Assembly (NCBI GenBank): GCA_025356695.1
Contig: JANXSE010000151.1
Span: forward strand, 1-21,860
DNA: 21,860 nt
DNA from: Betaproteobacteria bacterium
Lineage (GTDB): Bacteria > Pseudomonadota > Gammaproteobacteria > Burkholderiales > SG8-41
Reading direction: 5' to 3'
Numbering within the stretch: position 1 is the stretch's first letter; every line of letters begins with the position of its first letter. The position numbers and the translations under genes were made by a program. Positions 1-7,531 of the stretch are shown here, piece after piece. A model generated the notes under the pieces. It did not search any database. It worked only from the letters and a program-made list of their open reading frames with translations, and had not been told where the DNA came from.

Positions 1-209
1 TGGCCTTCGGGCTTGGCCTCGACGATGCCGATGGCTTTGCCGTTGGCATAGAGCAGGTAGTCGGCGAAGCCGGTCTTCAGCGGAAACTCGCGCACGGCCA
101 CACCGGCAGCGGCGCTGATGTTCATCGACTTGTAGTCCTGCACCAGCCAGCCGCAGGCGGCCAACTGGCGGTCGATCTCCAGCCGTGCTTGTTCTTCCGG
201 TGTTGGCAA
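1..209 (-). CDS. Type I restriction R-subunit-like protein, N-terminal fragment (runs off window)
   Basis: Translating the minus strand from a TTG at 209-207 gives about 69 residues beginning MPTPEEQARLEIDRQL, then GWLVQDY, REFPLKTGFADYLLY and GIVEAKPEG. This is the usual start of HsdR/type I restriction R subunits and related DEAD/DEAH proteins (HSDR_N region). The nuclease half-site is visible: D50 in FADY followed by E64-A-K66, a PD-(D/E)xK arrangement. TTG was chosen because the frame is closed by TAA at 236-234, no ATG or GTG lies between, and a purine-rich AGGGGGAG ribosome-binding site sits just upstream. In such systems the R subunit cleaves and translocates DNA with HsdM and HsdS; those genes would lie outside the window, so they are not seen. 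The helicase part is also outside, so a stand-alone helicase-nuclease is possible. Confidence 0.75.
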   Translation of the reverse strand, partial: MPTPEEQARLEIDRQLAACGWLVQDYKSMNISAAAGVAVREFPLKTGFADYLLYANGKAIGIVEAKPEG

Positions 210-308
210 CGCGCTCCCCCTGCTTCCTGATCCTTACTGCCAGCGCCGCATCATGCCATAACCATGCGGGACGACGAACGGCCGTTTTGAATCGGCGGAA
301 GCGCGAAG

Positions 309-339
309 TTGATCCCTTTCGAATGCCGGTGTGTATAAT
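309..339 (+). promoter_or_regulatory. Sigma-70-type promoter of hicAB
   Basis: A perfect TATAAT (-10) lies at 334-339 and a TTGATC (-35-like) at 309-314, with a 19-base spacer, slightly longer than ideal. Transcription would be expected to start close to 346-347, that is at or next to the hicA ATG at 347. No Shine-Dalgarno sequence fits hicA, which agrees with a leaderless or nearly leaderless message. The promoter position is inferred from the sequence only. Confidence 0.6.
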
Positions 340-346
340 ACACACC
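328..346. promoter_or_regulatory. Perfect palindrome over the hicAB -10 box, likely HicB operator
   Basis: The 19-base sequence GGTGTGTATAATACACACC has two 9-base arms that are perfect reverse complements around a single central A at 337. It contains the whole TATAAT box and ends directly before the hicA ATG. HicB antitoxins with a ribbon-helix-helix domain are known to bind palindromes in their own promoter, so this is the natural candidate for autorepression. Binding by this HicB is an inference. Confidence 0.65.
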
Positions 347-655
347 ATGAAAAGCACCGACCTGATCCGTCAACTGAAAGACGACGGCTGGGTGCTGGCG
401 CATACCGTCGGCTCGCATCACCCGTTCAAACACCCGGCGAAGCCGGGCAAGGTCACTGTGCTGCATCCGAAAAAAGATCTGCCCCGCGGCACCGTGAACA
501 GTGTGTTGAAACAGGCAGGATTGAAACAGGAGCAAAAATCATGGCCAGCTATATCGCCCTGCTGCGTAAAGAAAAAAACTCGGATTTCGGCGTGGAGTTT
601 CCCGATCTGCCGGGCTGCATCAGCGCTGGCAGTTCACTTGAAGAAGCGCGCATGA
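347..655 (+). CDS. hicA: HicA-type mRNA interferase toxin with abnormal C-terminal read-through
   Basis: The first 60 residues are a complete HicA toxin (double-stranded RNA-binding-like fold, ribosome-independent mRNA cleavage). The start MKSTDLIRQL, the GSHH motif with the expected catalytic H24, and the core HPKKDLPRGTV are all present. HicA proteins usually end at about 58-62 residues, here after KQAGLK. There is no stop at that point: codon 61 is CAG (527-529), and the frame stays open to TGA at 653-655, giving 102 residues and a 115-base overlap with hicB. The last 40 residues are an out-of-frame reading of hicB and resemble no HicA tail. A single C-to-T change at 527 would restore a TAG directly after the usual end. 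ATG 347 was chosen over upstream in-frame starts because the family begins there and the promoter lies immediately before it. The pair forms an operon with hicB. Confidence 0.85.
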   Translation: MKSTDLIRQLKDDGWVLAHTVGSHHPFKHPAKPGKVTVLHPKKDLPRGTVNSVLKQAGLKQEQKSWPAISPCCVKKKTRISAWSFPICRAASALAVHLKKRA

Positions 656-1086
656 TGGCCGAAGAAGCGCTGGCCGCGCACATCGCGTTTCTGCGCAAAG
701 ACGGCGATGCGGTGCCGGCGCCCTCGCCGCTAGACGCGGTTTCGAAACGCGCGGAGATGAAGGGTGCCGTGCCGTTCATGGTTGAACTGAAAGAACCCTC
801 CGACAAAACCATCCGCATCAACATCACGGTGCCGGAGCGCGTGCTGCAATTGATCGACGAGGCCGTGGCGCCGATGGGCGGCAACCGTTCCGCTTTCATG
901 GTCAGTGCTGCAGAAGAAAAAGCGCGCATGCTGACGCAGCATAGTGAAGAGCAATTGACCGCCTGGGCAAAAGCGCATCTGGCTGGACCGAAGTCTTTGC
1001 GCGCAGAGTCACCGGCGTCGAATTACAAGGTGGTGCGTACGCGCGGCGGGCGTATTGCCGCCAGGCGAGCGGTAAAGAAGGGATGA
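541..1086 (+). CDS. hicB: HicB-type antitoxin with ribbon-helix-helix domain and long basic tail
   Basis: This 181-residue protein should neutralise HicA and repress the hicAB promoter. Residues about 3-65 form the partial RNase-H-like HicB fold (FGVEFPDLPGCISAG, then the SLEEA helix). Residues about 88-130 (KTIRINITVPERVLQLID, then NRSAF) look like a ribbon-helix-helix DNA-binding domain. After about residue 130 there is an extra segment of some 50 residues ending in a basic tail rich in R and K (TRGGRIAARRAVKKG); HicB proteins of this type usually stop soon after the DNA-binding domain. AGGAG at 528-532 is well spaced from ATG 541. The frame is also open upstream through hicA, but homology places the start at 541. 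A strong hairpin terminator follows. Confidence 0.88.
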   Translation: MASYIALLRKEKNSDFGVEFPDLPGCISAGSSLEEARMMAEEALAAHIAFLRKDGDAVPAPSPLDAVSKRAEMKGAVPFMVELKEPSDKTIRINITVPERVLQLIDEAVAPMGGNRSAFMVSAAEEKARMLTQHSEEQLTAWAKAHLAGPKSLRAESPASNYKVVRTRGGRIAARRAVKKG

Positions 1087-1160
1087 GGTGTAGTGCGGAA
1101 TTGGCTCAGTCGGGCTGCGCGATTCAGCCGCACCCCCACTTTGGCGCGCGGACTCAATAC

Positions 1161-1196
1161 TCCCTCGCTCCGCAATAGCGGCAAGAGGGATTTTTT
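1161..1196 (+). terminator. Rho-independent terminator after hicAB
   Basis: TCCCTC (1161-1166) pairs with GAGGGA (1185-1190), with an inner CCGC/GCGG stem around an AATA loop. It is followed by six T (1191-1196). It lies 75 bases after hicB. The T-run touches the stop codon of the convergent Bug receptor gene. Confidence 0.7.
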
Positions 1197-2170
1197 CAAT
1201 CCGCCGTAATTTTCGCCGCCCTCACCACATCACCCCATTTCTTGATTTCGTCGCGGATGAGCGTGGTGAATTCTTCCGGCGTCGAAGGCGTGGCCACTGT
1301 GCCGCCGCCGAGGTAACGGTCCATGACGTCTTTCTGTTTGAGTATGTCAACGATCTCGCGGTTCAGGCGCTGGATGATTTCGCGCGGCATGTTGGCCGGG
1401 CCGATGACGCCGCCCCATGAATAGGCTTCATAACCGGGCACGCCGGCTTCTGCCACCGTCGGCACTTCGGGCAGCATCGGAATGCGTTTGCCGCTGCCGA
1501 CCGCGAGCGCGCGCAGCTTGCCGGCACGCACCTGCGAGAGCGTGGGCGGAATGCTGCTGAAGGCGACCGGCACTTCGCCGGAGAGCAGTGCCAGCGACAT
1601 CGGCCCGGTGCCTTTGTACGGAATGTGCACGATATCGACCTTCGCCAGCGATTTGAACAGCTCCGCGGCGAGGTGGTCCGAGTTGCCGGCGCCGGAGGAA
1701 CCGTACGACAACTGGCCGGGTTTGGATTTCGCCAGTGCGATGAGGTCGCGCACGTTCTTCACCGGCAGCGCCGGATGCGCCAACAGCAGCAGCGGGAAAT
1801 CGCAAACGCGCGCGATGATGCTGAAGTCGCGCAGCGGATCGTACGGCAAATTTTTGTAGACCGAAGGATTGACTGCAAGCGGGCCGGCCGAGGCGCTGGC
1901 AATGGTGTAGCCGTCGCTGGGCGCGCCCATCATCGTTTGCAGCCCGGTGATGCCGTTGGCACCGGCGCGGTTGTCGACGATGACCTGCTGGCCGACGCGT
2001 TCGCCGAGTTTCTGCGCAATGATGCGCGCCATGAAATCAACGCCGCCGCCCGGCGGGAACGGCACGATCATGCGGATGGGTTTGTTGGGGTAGGTTTGTG
2101 CGAGGGTTGTGGCAGAGGTCAATGTGGCGATTGCGCAGGTGGTGGCGCAGAGCAGGGTCTTGAGTTGCAT
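1196..2170 (-). CDS. Bug/TctC-family periplasmic solute receptor (tripartite tricarboxylate transporter type)
   Basis: This 324-residue protein belongs to the Bug family of extracytoplasmic receptors (TctC, PF03401) that capture small carboxylates or other metabolites in the periplasm. Residues 1 to about 24 are a Sec signal peptide (MQLKTLLCATT, ending near TTLAQ). The mature part starts YPNKPIRMIVPFPPGGGVD, the hallmark of the family, followed by GQQVIVDNRAGANG and DGYTI, and later IPYKGTGP and LPEVPTVAEAG. The start at 2170 was chosen because it gives the signal peptide; the frame is open further upstream but that part reads as repeat sequence. AGGA lies about 8 bases before the ATG. No tctA/tctB permease genes are in the window, so it is an orphan receptor, as is common in Burkholderiales. 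Its ligand cannot be read from the sequence. Confidence 0.93.
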   Translation of the reverse strand: MQLKTLLCATTCAIATLTSATTLAQTYPNKPIRMIVPFPPGGGVDFMARIIAQKLGERVGQQVIVDNRAGANGITGLQTMMGAPSDGYTIASASAGPLAVNPSVYKNLPYDPLRDFSIIARVCDFPLLLLAHPALPVKNVRDLIALAKSKPGQLSYGSSGAGNSDHLAAELFKSLAKVDIVHIPYKGTGPMSLALLSGEVPVAFSSIPPTLSQVRAGKLRALAVGSGKRIPMLPEVPTVAEAGVPGYEAYSWGGVIGPANMPREIIQRLNREIVDILKQKDVMDRYLGGGTVATPSTPEEFTTLIRDEIKKWGDVVRAAKITAD

Positions 2171-2273
2171 GATGGGGTCCTGGTTACGAAGTGCGAGGAG
2201 TGTTGTCTGGTTGAGGCGGGTTGTCAATTGGCGGGGGTGCGTAACGTGAGTGAAGATGTGCTGGTGCTTCTTA

Positions 2274-2321
2274 CCCCTCACCCCTGCCCTCTCCCTCAAG
2301 GGGAGAGGGGGCGTGCTAATA
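2274..2321. repeat. Palindromic repeat, family 1, copy A
   Basis: A CCCCTCACCCCTGCC head is followed by the hairpin CCCTCTCCCT / AGGGGAGAGGG and the tail GGCGTGCTAATAAC. The same head-hairpin-tail pattern recurs near 3290, 4646, 8600, 8693 and 8731. It lies in the 303-base spacer upstream of the Bug receptor gene (2171-2473), which otherwise holds only the family 2 pair. Confidence 0.8.
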
Positions 2322-2359
2322 ACGACCGCAGATGCTCCAGCGTAGCGAAACTATTGGAT

Positions 2360-2450
2360 CGTAGGGCGGATGAGCGAAGCGTTATCCGCCGGATGTGTTT
2401 TTACAACGCCATGCATGCGGCGAAATGCGCTGCGCTTTTCCGCCTTACGA
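2360..2450. repeat. Inverted pair of palindromic repeats, family 2 (REP/BIME-like)
   Basis: A first unit at 2360-2393 reads CGTAGGGCGGATGAGCGAAG followed by a reverse-complementary end ATCCGCC. A second unit at 2414-2450 is a diverged copy in the opposite orientation (its reverse complement contains CGTAAGGCGGAAAAGCGCAG). The two face each other across about 20 bases, like bacterial interspersed mosaic elements. They lie downstream of the DUF1847 gene. Confidence 0.7.
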
Positions 2451-2473
2451 GATGCAGCGAGTTTCATGCGTAG

Positions 2474-3175
2474 CTACGTACGATCCCGCCGCCCCGCCGG
2501 TGGCAGCTTCGGCGGCTTCGCCGGTTTGAGCGGGCCCCATAGTTTGCTGTAGTAACTGTCGGCGAGGTTCAGCGCGGCGATCGGGTTGTGGCCGAGCACG
2601 CGGTCTTTGGCGACGAGCACGGTGGTGAGGCCTTTGGCATATTTGAAGAACAGGCTGTCGTGGCCGATGCAGAGACCCATCACGACGTTGAACTCGCAGC
2701 CGTGTTCGTTGAGCATTTCGGCCTGCGCCACGGGGTTGCACAGCGCCTCAAAGCCGCCGGGTTTTACTTTCTGCTGATCGGTGAGGCCGATTTCCTCTTT
2801 CGGGATGCTGCCGTTTTTACAGGCCACCGACACTACTTCAAAGCCGTGACTTTCGAGAATGCCGGTGAGCACATAGGCGTGATCGACAAAGCTGATGCAG
2901 TTGGCAATGCCGATTTTTTTGTAGCCCATGCGTTTGGCAAATTGCACGATCTCTTCGACGCGCGTCCATTTGCAATAGCCCTCGGATTCGACAATCGCCG
3001 CTTCGCGCGAGATTTTTTGCACTTCGGGGTCGGCGTAGAGGGCACGCGCATGGTCCTGCAGTTCGCCGTCGACTTTGGTCGGACAAAAGCCGGGGCCGCG
3101 TTCGGCGGCCTCACCGACGCGGCAGGCGCGCACGTCGGGCGGGCAGTAGGCGCAGGCGGGGTCTTCGTATTTCAT
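2474..3175 (-). CDS. DUF1847 family cysteine-rich protein
   Basis: This 233-residue protein matches the DUF1847 family by its whole pattern: a cysteine cluster at the N-terminus (C8, C11, C18, C31), then FAKRMGYKKIGIANCISF, CKNGSIPKEEIG, CNPVAQAEMLN, GLCIGHDSLFFKYAKG and KDRVLGHNPIAAL. The conserved cysteines suggest metal or Fe-S binding, but no reaction has been established that I can name. No signal peptide or membrane segment is visible, so it is probably cytosolic. ATG 3175 is supported by GGAGGAG a few bases upstream and by the family start; the longer open frame is rejected. The last residues (PAKPPKLPPAGRRDRT) are a proline-rich, basic tail. It is on the same strand as the Bug receptor gene, but the 300-base repeat-filled gap argues against a single operon. 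Confidence 0.88.
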   Translation of the reverse strand: MKYEDPACAYCPPDVRACRVGEAAERGPGFCPTKVDGELQDHARALYADPEVQKISREAAIVESEGYCKWTRVEEIVQFAKRMGYKKIGIANCISFVDHAYVLTGILESHGFEVVSVACKNGSIPKEEIGLTDQQKVKPGGFEALCNPVAQAEMLNEHGCEFNVVMGLCIGHDSLFFKYAKGLTTVLVAKDRVLGHNPIAALNLADSYYSKLWGPLKPAKPPKLPPAGRRDRT

Positions 3176-3289
3176 GGGGGCTCCTCCGAGTTTCTTGGGG
3201 ATGGAGGTAGGGTAAACACTGGCTGTGGGAGGGGGATGATTTAGATCAATGCTTCGTGGAGGAGTCACGCTTTCATGCTGGAATAGGGC

Positions 3290-3366
3290 GCCCCCTCACC
3301 CCGGCCCTCTCCCTCCAGGGGAGAGGGAGAAAACCATTAGCACGCCCCGCTTGCAGCGGAGAAGGA
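3290..3366. repeat. Palindromic repeats, family 1, two copies head to tail in opposite orientation
   Basis: Copy B (3290-3328) has the head CCCCCTCACCCCGGCC and the hairpin CCCTCTCCCT / AGGGGAGAGGG. Directly after it, 3336-3366 read in reverse gives a second, diverged copy ending in GGGGCGTGCTAAT, the same tail as copy A. They sit in the 375-base spacer 3176-3550 between the DUF1847 start and the end of hrpA. No gene was found in this spacer. Confidence 0.7.
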
Positions 3367-3408
3367 TAATCCGAGGTGCAGTTCACCATCGCCGGTTCAA
3401 GCAGGTCC

Positions 3409-3475
3409 CTGCCCCCGTTTACGGGGGAAGCAATCGCGACACGGCAATCGCGAAGCGACCCGGGGCGGGAGCGAT
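3409..3475. repeat. Hairpin and GCAATCGC repeats downstream of hrpA
   Basis: The hairpin CCCCCGT-TT-ACGGGGG lies at 3412-3427. GCAATCGCGA follows twice (3430-3439 and 3444-3453), and an inverted GCGATTGC comes about 20 bases later. A further small stem CCGGC-TTC-GCCGG is at 3501-3513. These could act as transcript-end structures for hrpA, but none has a proper T-run on the minus strand. Confidence 0.45.
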
Positions 3476-3550
3476 TGCAAGGCGCGCTACCCGCAAACGG
3501 CCGGCTTCGCCGGTAACGTGTCCGCGCGCCAGCATGGGCAAACAACTTCG

Positions 3551-6500
3551 TTACCGCGACAACGAATCCCACATCTTCTTCAGCCGCTTCACGGATACCG
3601 GCATCGGCGTTTTCAGTTCCTGCGCAAAGAGCGAAACACGCAGTTCTTCGATCTGCCAGCGGAAGTCTTCGAGGCGGGCGTCGCCGAGACCGGCTTTGCG
3701 CAACTTCTCTTCGCGATCGGCGTAGAGCTTCCACAACGCTGCGATGTCGACGGCGTGACGATCGTCGCGGTCGGAGTTTGCGCCGTATTTATCGATGCGC
3801 AACTGCATGCCTTTGAGGTAACGCGGCAGGTGCTGCAACTGTTCCCATGGCGTGGCACTGAAAAAGCCTTTGTAGATGAGGCGCGGCAGCTGCGCCTTGA
3901 GGTCAGCGGCGACGCGGCTGAGCGGGCCTTTGGCGGCGCCGGCTTTTTGCGAGGCGAGGTGATATTCCTGCGCGATGGCGGTGAAGATACGGCAGGCCGC
4001 CGGCATCACTGCGGGCAGGCGCGTGCGTGCCCTGCCCTTTTGCGCTTCGTATTCTTTTTTGTTGCGCGGCAGTGCGTCATCGCCGATAAAGGCGCGATCG
4101 GTGATGGCGGCGATGAGATCTTCTTTCATGTCCTCGGCACCGACAGCGTTTCGCACCTGCATCAACGGCTGTGTGAGATCCCCCGCCACCTTGGCGAGAT
4201 TGCGCATCTGCTCTTTGAGTTCAAGGCGCAGCAAGCGCGTGACACCGGCGCGCGTCGATTGGTCAGCGGCGGCGCGCACATCGAAAAGGCGGATCGAGAC
4301 GTTTTCTGTTTCATCCACCAGCGCCGGATAACCGGTGAGCTTGCGACCGTCGCGTGTGAAGGTAATCTGCTCGGGCAGATCGCCGAAATCCCACACGGTA
4401 ATACCAGCGCGCTCGACACCGGGCTCGGCACTGCTGAAAGTGAGTTGCGCGGCCTGGCCGAGTTCGGCCTTGAGTTTGGCCAGATCGCGCCCCATCGCCA
4501 GCTCGCGGGCGGTTTCATCAACGATGCGGTAGTTCATTTTGAGATGCGGCGGGATGTCGGCTTTTTCCCAGTCCTCACTGCTGATGGGGGCGCCGATTTT
4601 GCGGTGGGCGTAGCGCGTAAGGGCCGCAATCAGCGATTGGAAGCCGTGCCCCCCCACCCCTGCCTTCCCCCTCGGAGGGGGAAAGGCGTTTTCTCCAGAC
4701 TGGCCATCGATATCTTGCTTAACACCCGATTCCGCGTCTTTAATCCGTGATGCTGAATCCTGCTCTTCGAGAAATTCGGTCACGCTGTCCGGTACCGGCA
4801 CAAAATGGCGCCGCAGTTGTTTCGGCAGGCCCTTCAGATAGGTTGAGATTTTTTCGCGGACCATGCCGGGCACCAGCCATTCGAAGCGCGCGGCATCAAG
4901 CTGGTTGAGCAGCGCCAGCGGCACGGTAATTGTGACGCCATCGAGCGCATGCGTTGGCTCGAAGCGATAGGCCAGATTCAGATACACATCACCCACCGAG
5001 ACGCGGCCCGGAAACTGCGCTTCGCTCACATCCGAGGCGGCATGCCGCATCAGGTATTCGCGCGTCATGTAAAGCAGCTTCGGCTGCGTGGCTTCGCTTT
5101 GTTTGCGCCACACTTCAAACGCCGCGCCGTTGTGGATGCCGGCGGGCACCAGCGCATCGTAAAAACCGAACAGCGCCTCTTCGTCGACCAGCACGTCGGG
5201 ACGGCGCGCCTTGTGTTCGAGTTCGCGGATCTCGGCAATCAGGCGGTGGTTGTAGGCGAGAAACGGCGCCTTGGTATCGAATTCACCGGTCGCCAGGCCT
5301 TCGCGAATAAACACCTCGCGCGCCTCCACCGGATTGATCGAGCCGTAATGCACGCGCCGCCGTGACACCAGTGTGAGGCCGTAGAGCGTGACGCGCTCCC
5401 ACGCGTTGACCATGGCGCGTTTGCGTTCCCAGTGCGAATCGAAGTAATGGCGCTTGACCAGATGGGTGGCCACGCCCTCGACCCATTCGGGTTCGATCTT
5501 CGCCACGCAGCGCGCGTAAAGGCGCGTGGTTTCGGCGAGTTCGGCGGCCACCACCCATTTCGGCTTGCTCTTCTTCAGGCCCGAGCCGGGGAAGATCGCA
5601 AACTTGATCGTGCGCGCGCCGAGGTAAACATCACCCTCCTCGGTTTTCATGCCGATATTGCCGAGCAGGCCGGCGAGCAGCGCGCGATGCACCTGTTCGT
5701 AGGTCGCGGGCTTCTCGTTGAAATGAACACCCATCTCGGCGACCTGCATGTGCAACTGGCCGTGCACGTCGCGCCATTCACGCATGCGGCGCGGCGACAG
5801 AAAATTCTCGTGCAACTGATCGATCAGCTTGCGATTCGTTTTCTTGTGCTTCAGCGCCTCGGCATACCAGTCCCACAGCTTGACGAAGGCGAGAAAGTCC
5901 GAATGCTCGTCATTGAACTTGGCGTGCGCCTGATCAGCGGCGCCGGCACGCTCGTAGGGCCGGTCGCGCGGATCCTGGATTTCGAGCGCCGAGGCGATGA
6001 TGAGAATTTCCGTCGCGCATTGATGTTCCTGCGCGGCAATGATCATGCGAGAAATGCGCGGATCGATCGGGAATTTGGCCAGCCGCCAGCCGATTTGCGT
6101 TAGTTCGTTGCGTTCATCGACGGCGCCGAGTTCCGACAGCAATTGATAACCGTCGGCAATCATGCGCGAGCCGGGCGCTTCGAGGAACGGGAAATCCTCC
6201 ACGTTGCCGATCTTCAGCGCCTTCATGCGCAGAATCACCGAGGCCAGCGACGAACGCAGGATTTCCGGTTCGGTGAATTCGGGCCGCAGCTTGTAATCGT
6301 CTTCGGCGTAAAGCCGTATGCAAACACCGGCGGCGACACGTCCGCAGCGACCGGCGCGCTGGTTGGCCGAGGCGCGCGAAATGTTTTCAGTCTGCAGTTG
6401 CTCGACCTTGTTGCGATAACTGTAGCGGTTGATACGCGCCAGGCCGGTGTCGATCACGTAGCGGATGCCCGGCACCGTCAGCGAGGTTTCGGCGACGTTG

Positions 6501-7399
6501 GTGGCAAGCACGATGCGGCGCCCCCCCGCGGGCTTGAAGACGCGCTCCTGCTCTTCGAACGACAGCCGCGCATAGAGCGGCAGGATTTCCGCGCCCTGCG
6601 GATGGTGTTTACGCAGGATCTCGGCGGTGTCGCGGATTTCGCGCTCGCCGGGCAGAAAAATCAGGATGTCGCCGCCGGCCTTTTCGCGCGCAAGTTCGTC
6701 CACTGCATCGACGATGGCCTGGCCCGGCTCTTCTTCCTCGTCTTCATCGAGTTTCGGTGGGTGGTAGCGCACTTCCACCGGATAAAGCCGGCCGCTCACC
6801 TCGATCACCGGCGCGGGTTTGCCATTGCTGGCGAAATGCTGCGCGAAGCGGTCGGCGTCGATGGTGGCCGAGGTCACGATCAACTTCAGATCCGGGCGCT
6901 GCGGCAGCACGCGCTTCAAATAACCGAGCAGGAAGTCAATGTTGAGGCTGCGTTCGTGCGCCTCGTCGATGATCAGCGTGTCGTAGGCGTGGAGCAGACG
7001 GTCGCCCTGCGTTTCGGCGAGCAGAATACCGTCGGTCATCACCTTGATATAGGTGTCGCACGTCACCTTGTCGGAGAAACGCACCTTGTAGCCGACGGCC
7101 TGGCCGAGCGGCGTGTTGAATTCGGCCGCCACGCGCGTGGCCACCGTGCGCGCGGCGATGCGCCGCGGCTGCGTGTGGCCGATCAAGCCGGCCACACCGC
7201 GTTTCAGATCGAGACAGATCTTCGGCAGTTGCGTGGTTTTGCCCGAACCGGTTTCGCCGCAGACAATGACGACCTGATGGTCGGCGATCGCGCGCGCGAT
7301 CTCGGCGCGCCGCCCGACCACCGGCAACTCTTCGGGATAGGTCGGGCGCGGCAGGTTGGCAAGGCGGCGCTCCTGCTCGGCGGGTTGAAGTCGGCTCAT
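3551..7399 (-). CDS. hrpA: ATP-dependent RNA helicase HrpA
   Basis: This 1282-residue DEAH-box helicase is close in length to E. coli HrpA (about 1300). Visible motifs are the Walker A GETGSGKTT (48-56), DEAH (145-148), SAT (177-179) and QRAGRCGR (347-354). A helicase-associated region follows, and the C-terminus is of the DUF3418 type, ending in EELRVSLFAQELKTPMPVS. HrpA unwinds RNA and in E. coli is linked to ribosome rescue and mRNA processing. The start MSRLQPAEQERRL at 7399 is the family start; the frame is open 69 bases further up without support. Around residues 877-920, between EFLEE and LIAALTRY, there is an insertion of roughly 35 residues relative to the E. coli protein as I remember it, and it includes a translated copy of the family 1 repeat (FPPPRGKAGVGG). 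The gene is divergent from the FecR-domain gene, with 132 bases between starts. Confidence 0.96.
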   Translation of the reverse strand: MSRLQPAEQERRLANLPRPTYPEELPVVGRRAEIARAIADHQVVIVCGETGSGKTTQLPKICLDLKRGVAGLIGHTQPRRIAARTVATRVAAEFNTPLGQAVGYKVRFSDKVTCDTYIKVMTDGILLAETQGDRLLHAYDTLIIDEAHERSLNIDFLLGYLKRVLPQRPDLKLIVTSATIDADRFAQHFASNGKPAPVIEVSGRLYPVEVRYHPPKLDEDEEEEPGQAIVDAVDELAREKAGGDILIFLPGEREIRDTAEILRKHHPQGAEILPLYARLSFEEQERVFKPAGGRRIVLATNVAETSLTVPGIRYVIDTGLARINRYSYRNKVEQLQTENISRASANQRAGRCGRVAAGVCIRLYAEDDYKLRPEFTEPEILRSSLASVILRMKALKIGNVEDFPFLEAPGSRMIADGYQLLSELGAVDERNELTQIGWRLAKFPIDPRISRMIIAAQEHQCATEILIIASALEIQDPRDRPYERAGAADQAHAKFNDEHSDFLAFVKLWDWYAEALKHKKTNRKLIDQLHENFLSPRRMREWRDVHGQLHMQVAEMGVHFNEKPATYEQVHRALLAGLLGNIGMKTEEGDVYLGARTIKFAIFPGSGLKKSKPKWVVAAELAETTRLYARCVAKIEPEWVEGVATHLVKRHYFDSHWERKRAMVNAWERVTLYGLTLVSRRRVHYGSINPVEAREVFIREGLATGEFDTKAPFLAYNHRLIAEIRELEHKARRPDVLVDEEALFGFYDALVPAGIHNGAAFEVWRKQSEATQPKLLYMTREYLMRHAASDVSEAQFPGRVSVGDVYLNLAYRFEPTHALDGVTITVPLALLNQLDAARFEWLVPGMVREKISTYLKGLPKQLRRHFVPVPDSVTEFLEEQDSASRIKDAESGVKQDIDGQSGENAFPPPRGKAGVGGHGFQSLIAALTRYAHRKIGAPISSEDWEKADIPPHLKMNYRIVDETARELAMGRDLAKLKAELGQAAQLTFSSAEPGVERAGITVWDFGDLPEQITFTRDGRKLTGYPALVDETENVSIRLFDVRAAADQSTRAGVTRLLRLELKEQMRNLAKVAGDLTQPLMQVRNAVGAEDMKEDLIAAITDRAFIGDDALPRNKKEYEAQKGRARTRLPAVMPAACRIFTAIAQEYHLASQKAGAAKGPLSRVAADLKAQLPRLIYKGFFSATPWEQLQHLPRYLKGMQLRIDKYGANSDRDDRHAVDIAALWKLYADREEKLRKAGLGDARLEDFRWQIEELRVSLFAQELKTPMPVSVKRLKKMWDSLSR
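4646..4691. repeat. Family 1 palindromic repeat inside the hrpA coding sequence
   Basis: The head CCCCCCCACCCCTGCC and the hairpin CTTCCCCCTCGGAGGGGGAAAG are the same design as copies A and B. Here the repeat is read in frame on the minus strand as about 15 residues including PPPRGKAGVGG, without breaking hrpA. Confidence 0.8.
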
Positions 7400-7531
7400 G
7401 GCGCGGCGGATTGTACCGCAATGCCTGTCGCTGCCCGCGCCATATCTTGTTACATTTGAACCACTCAAGCGAAGCGCGCGGCGTCAACGACGCGACCGCG
7501 CCGGCGTTGAACCGCCAGGGAGAACACAAAA

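Noticed and set aside
3409..3475. Short repeats considered as a CRISPR array
   Set aside because: Repeats are about 10 bases with uneven short gaps, and no cas genes are present.
3518..4750. Long plus-strand open frame of 410 codons opposite hrpA
   Set aside because: Antisense of a well-supported helicase gene; no family features, low-complexity GC-rich translation and no ribosome-binding site.
6143..7459. Plus-strand open frame of 438 codons opposite the hrpA helicase core
   Set aside because: Overlaps the conserved DEAH motifs in antisense; a typical shadow frame in GC-rich DNA.
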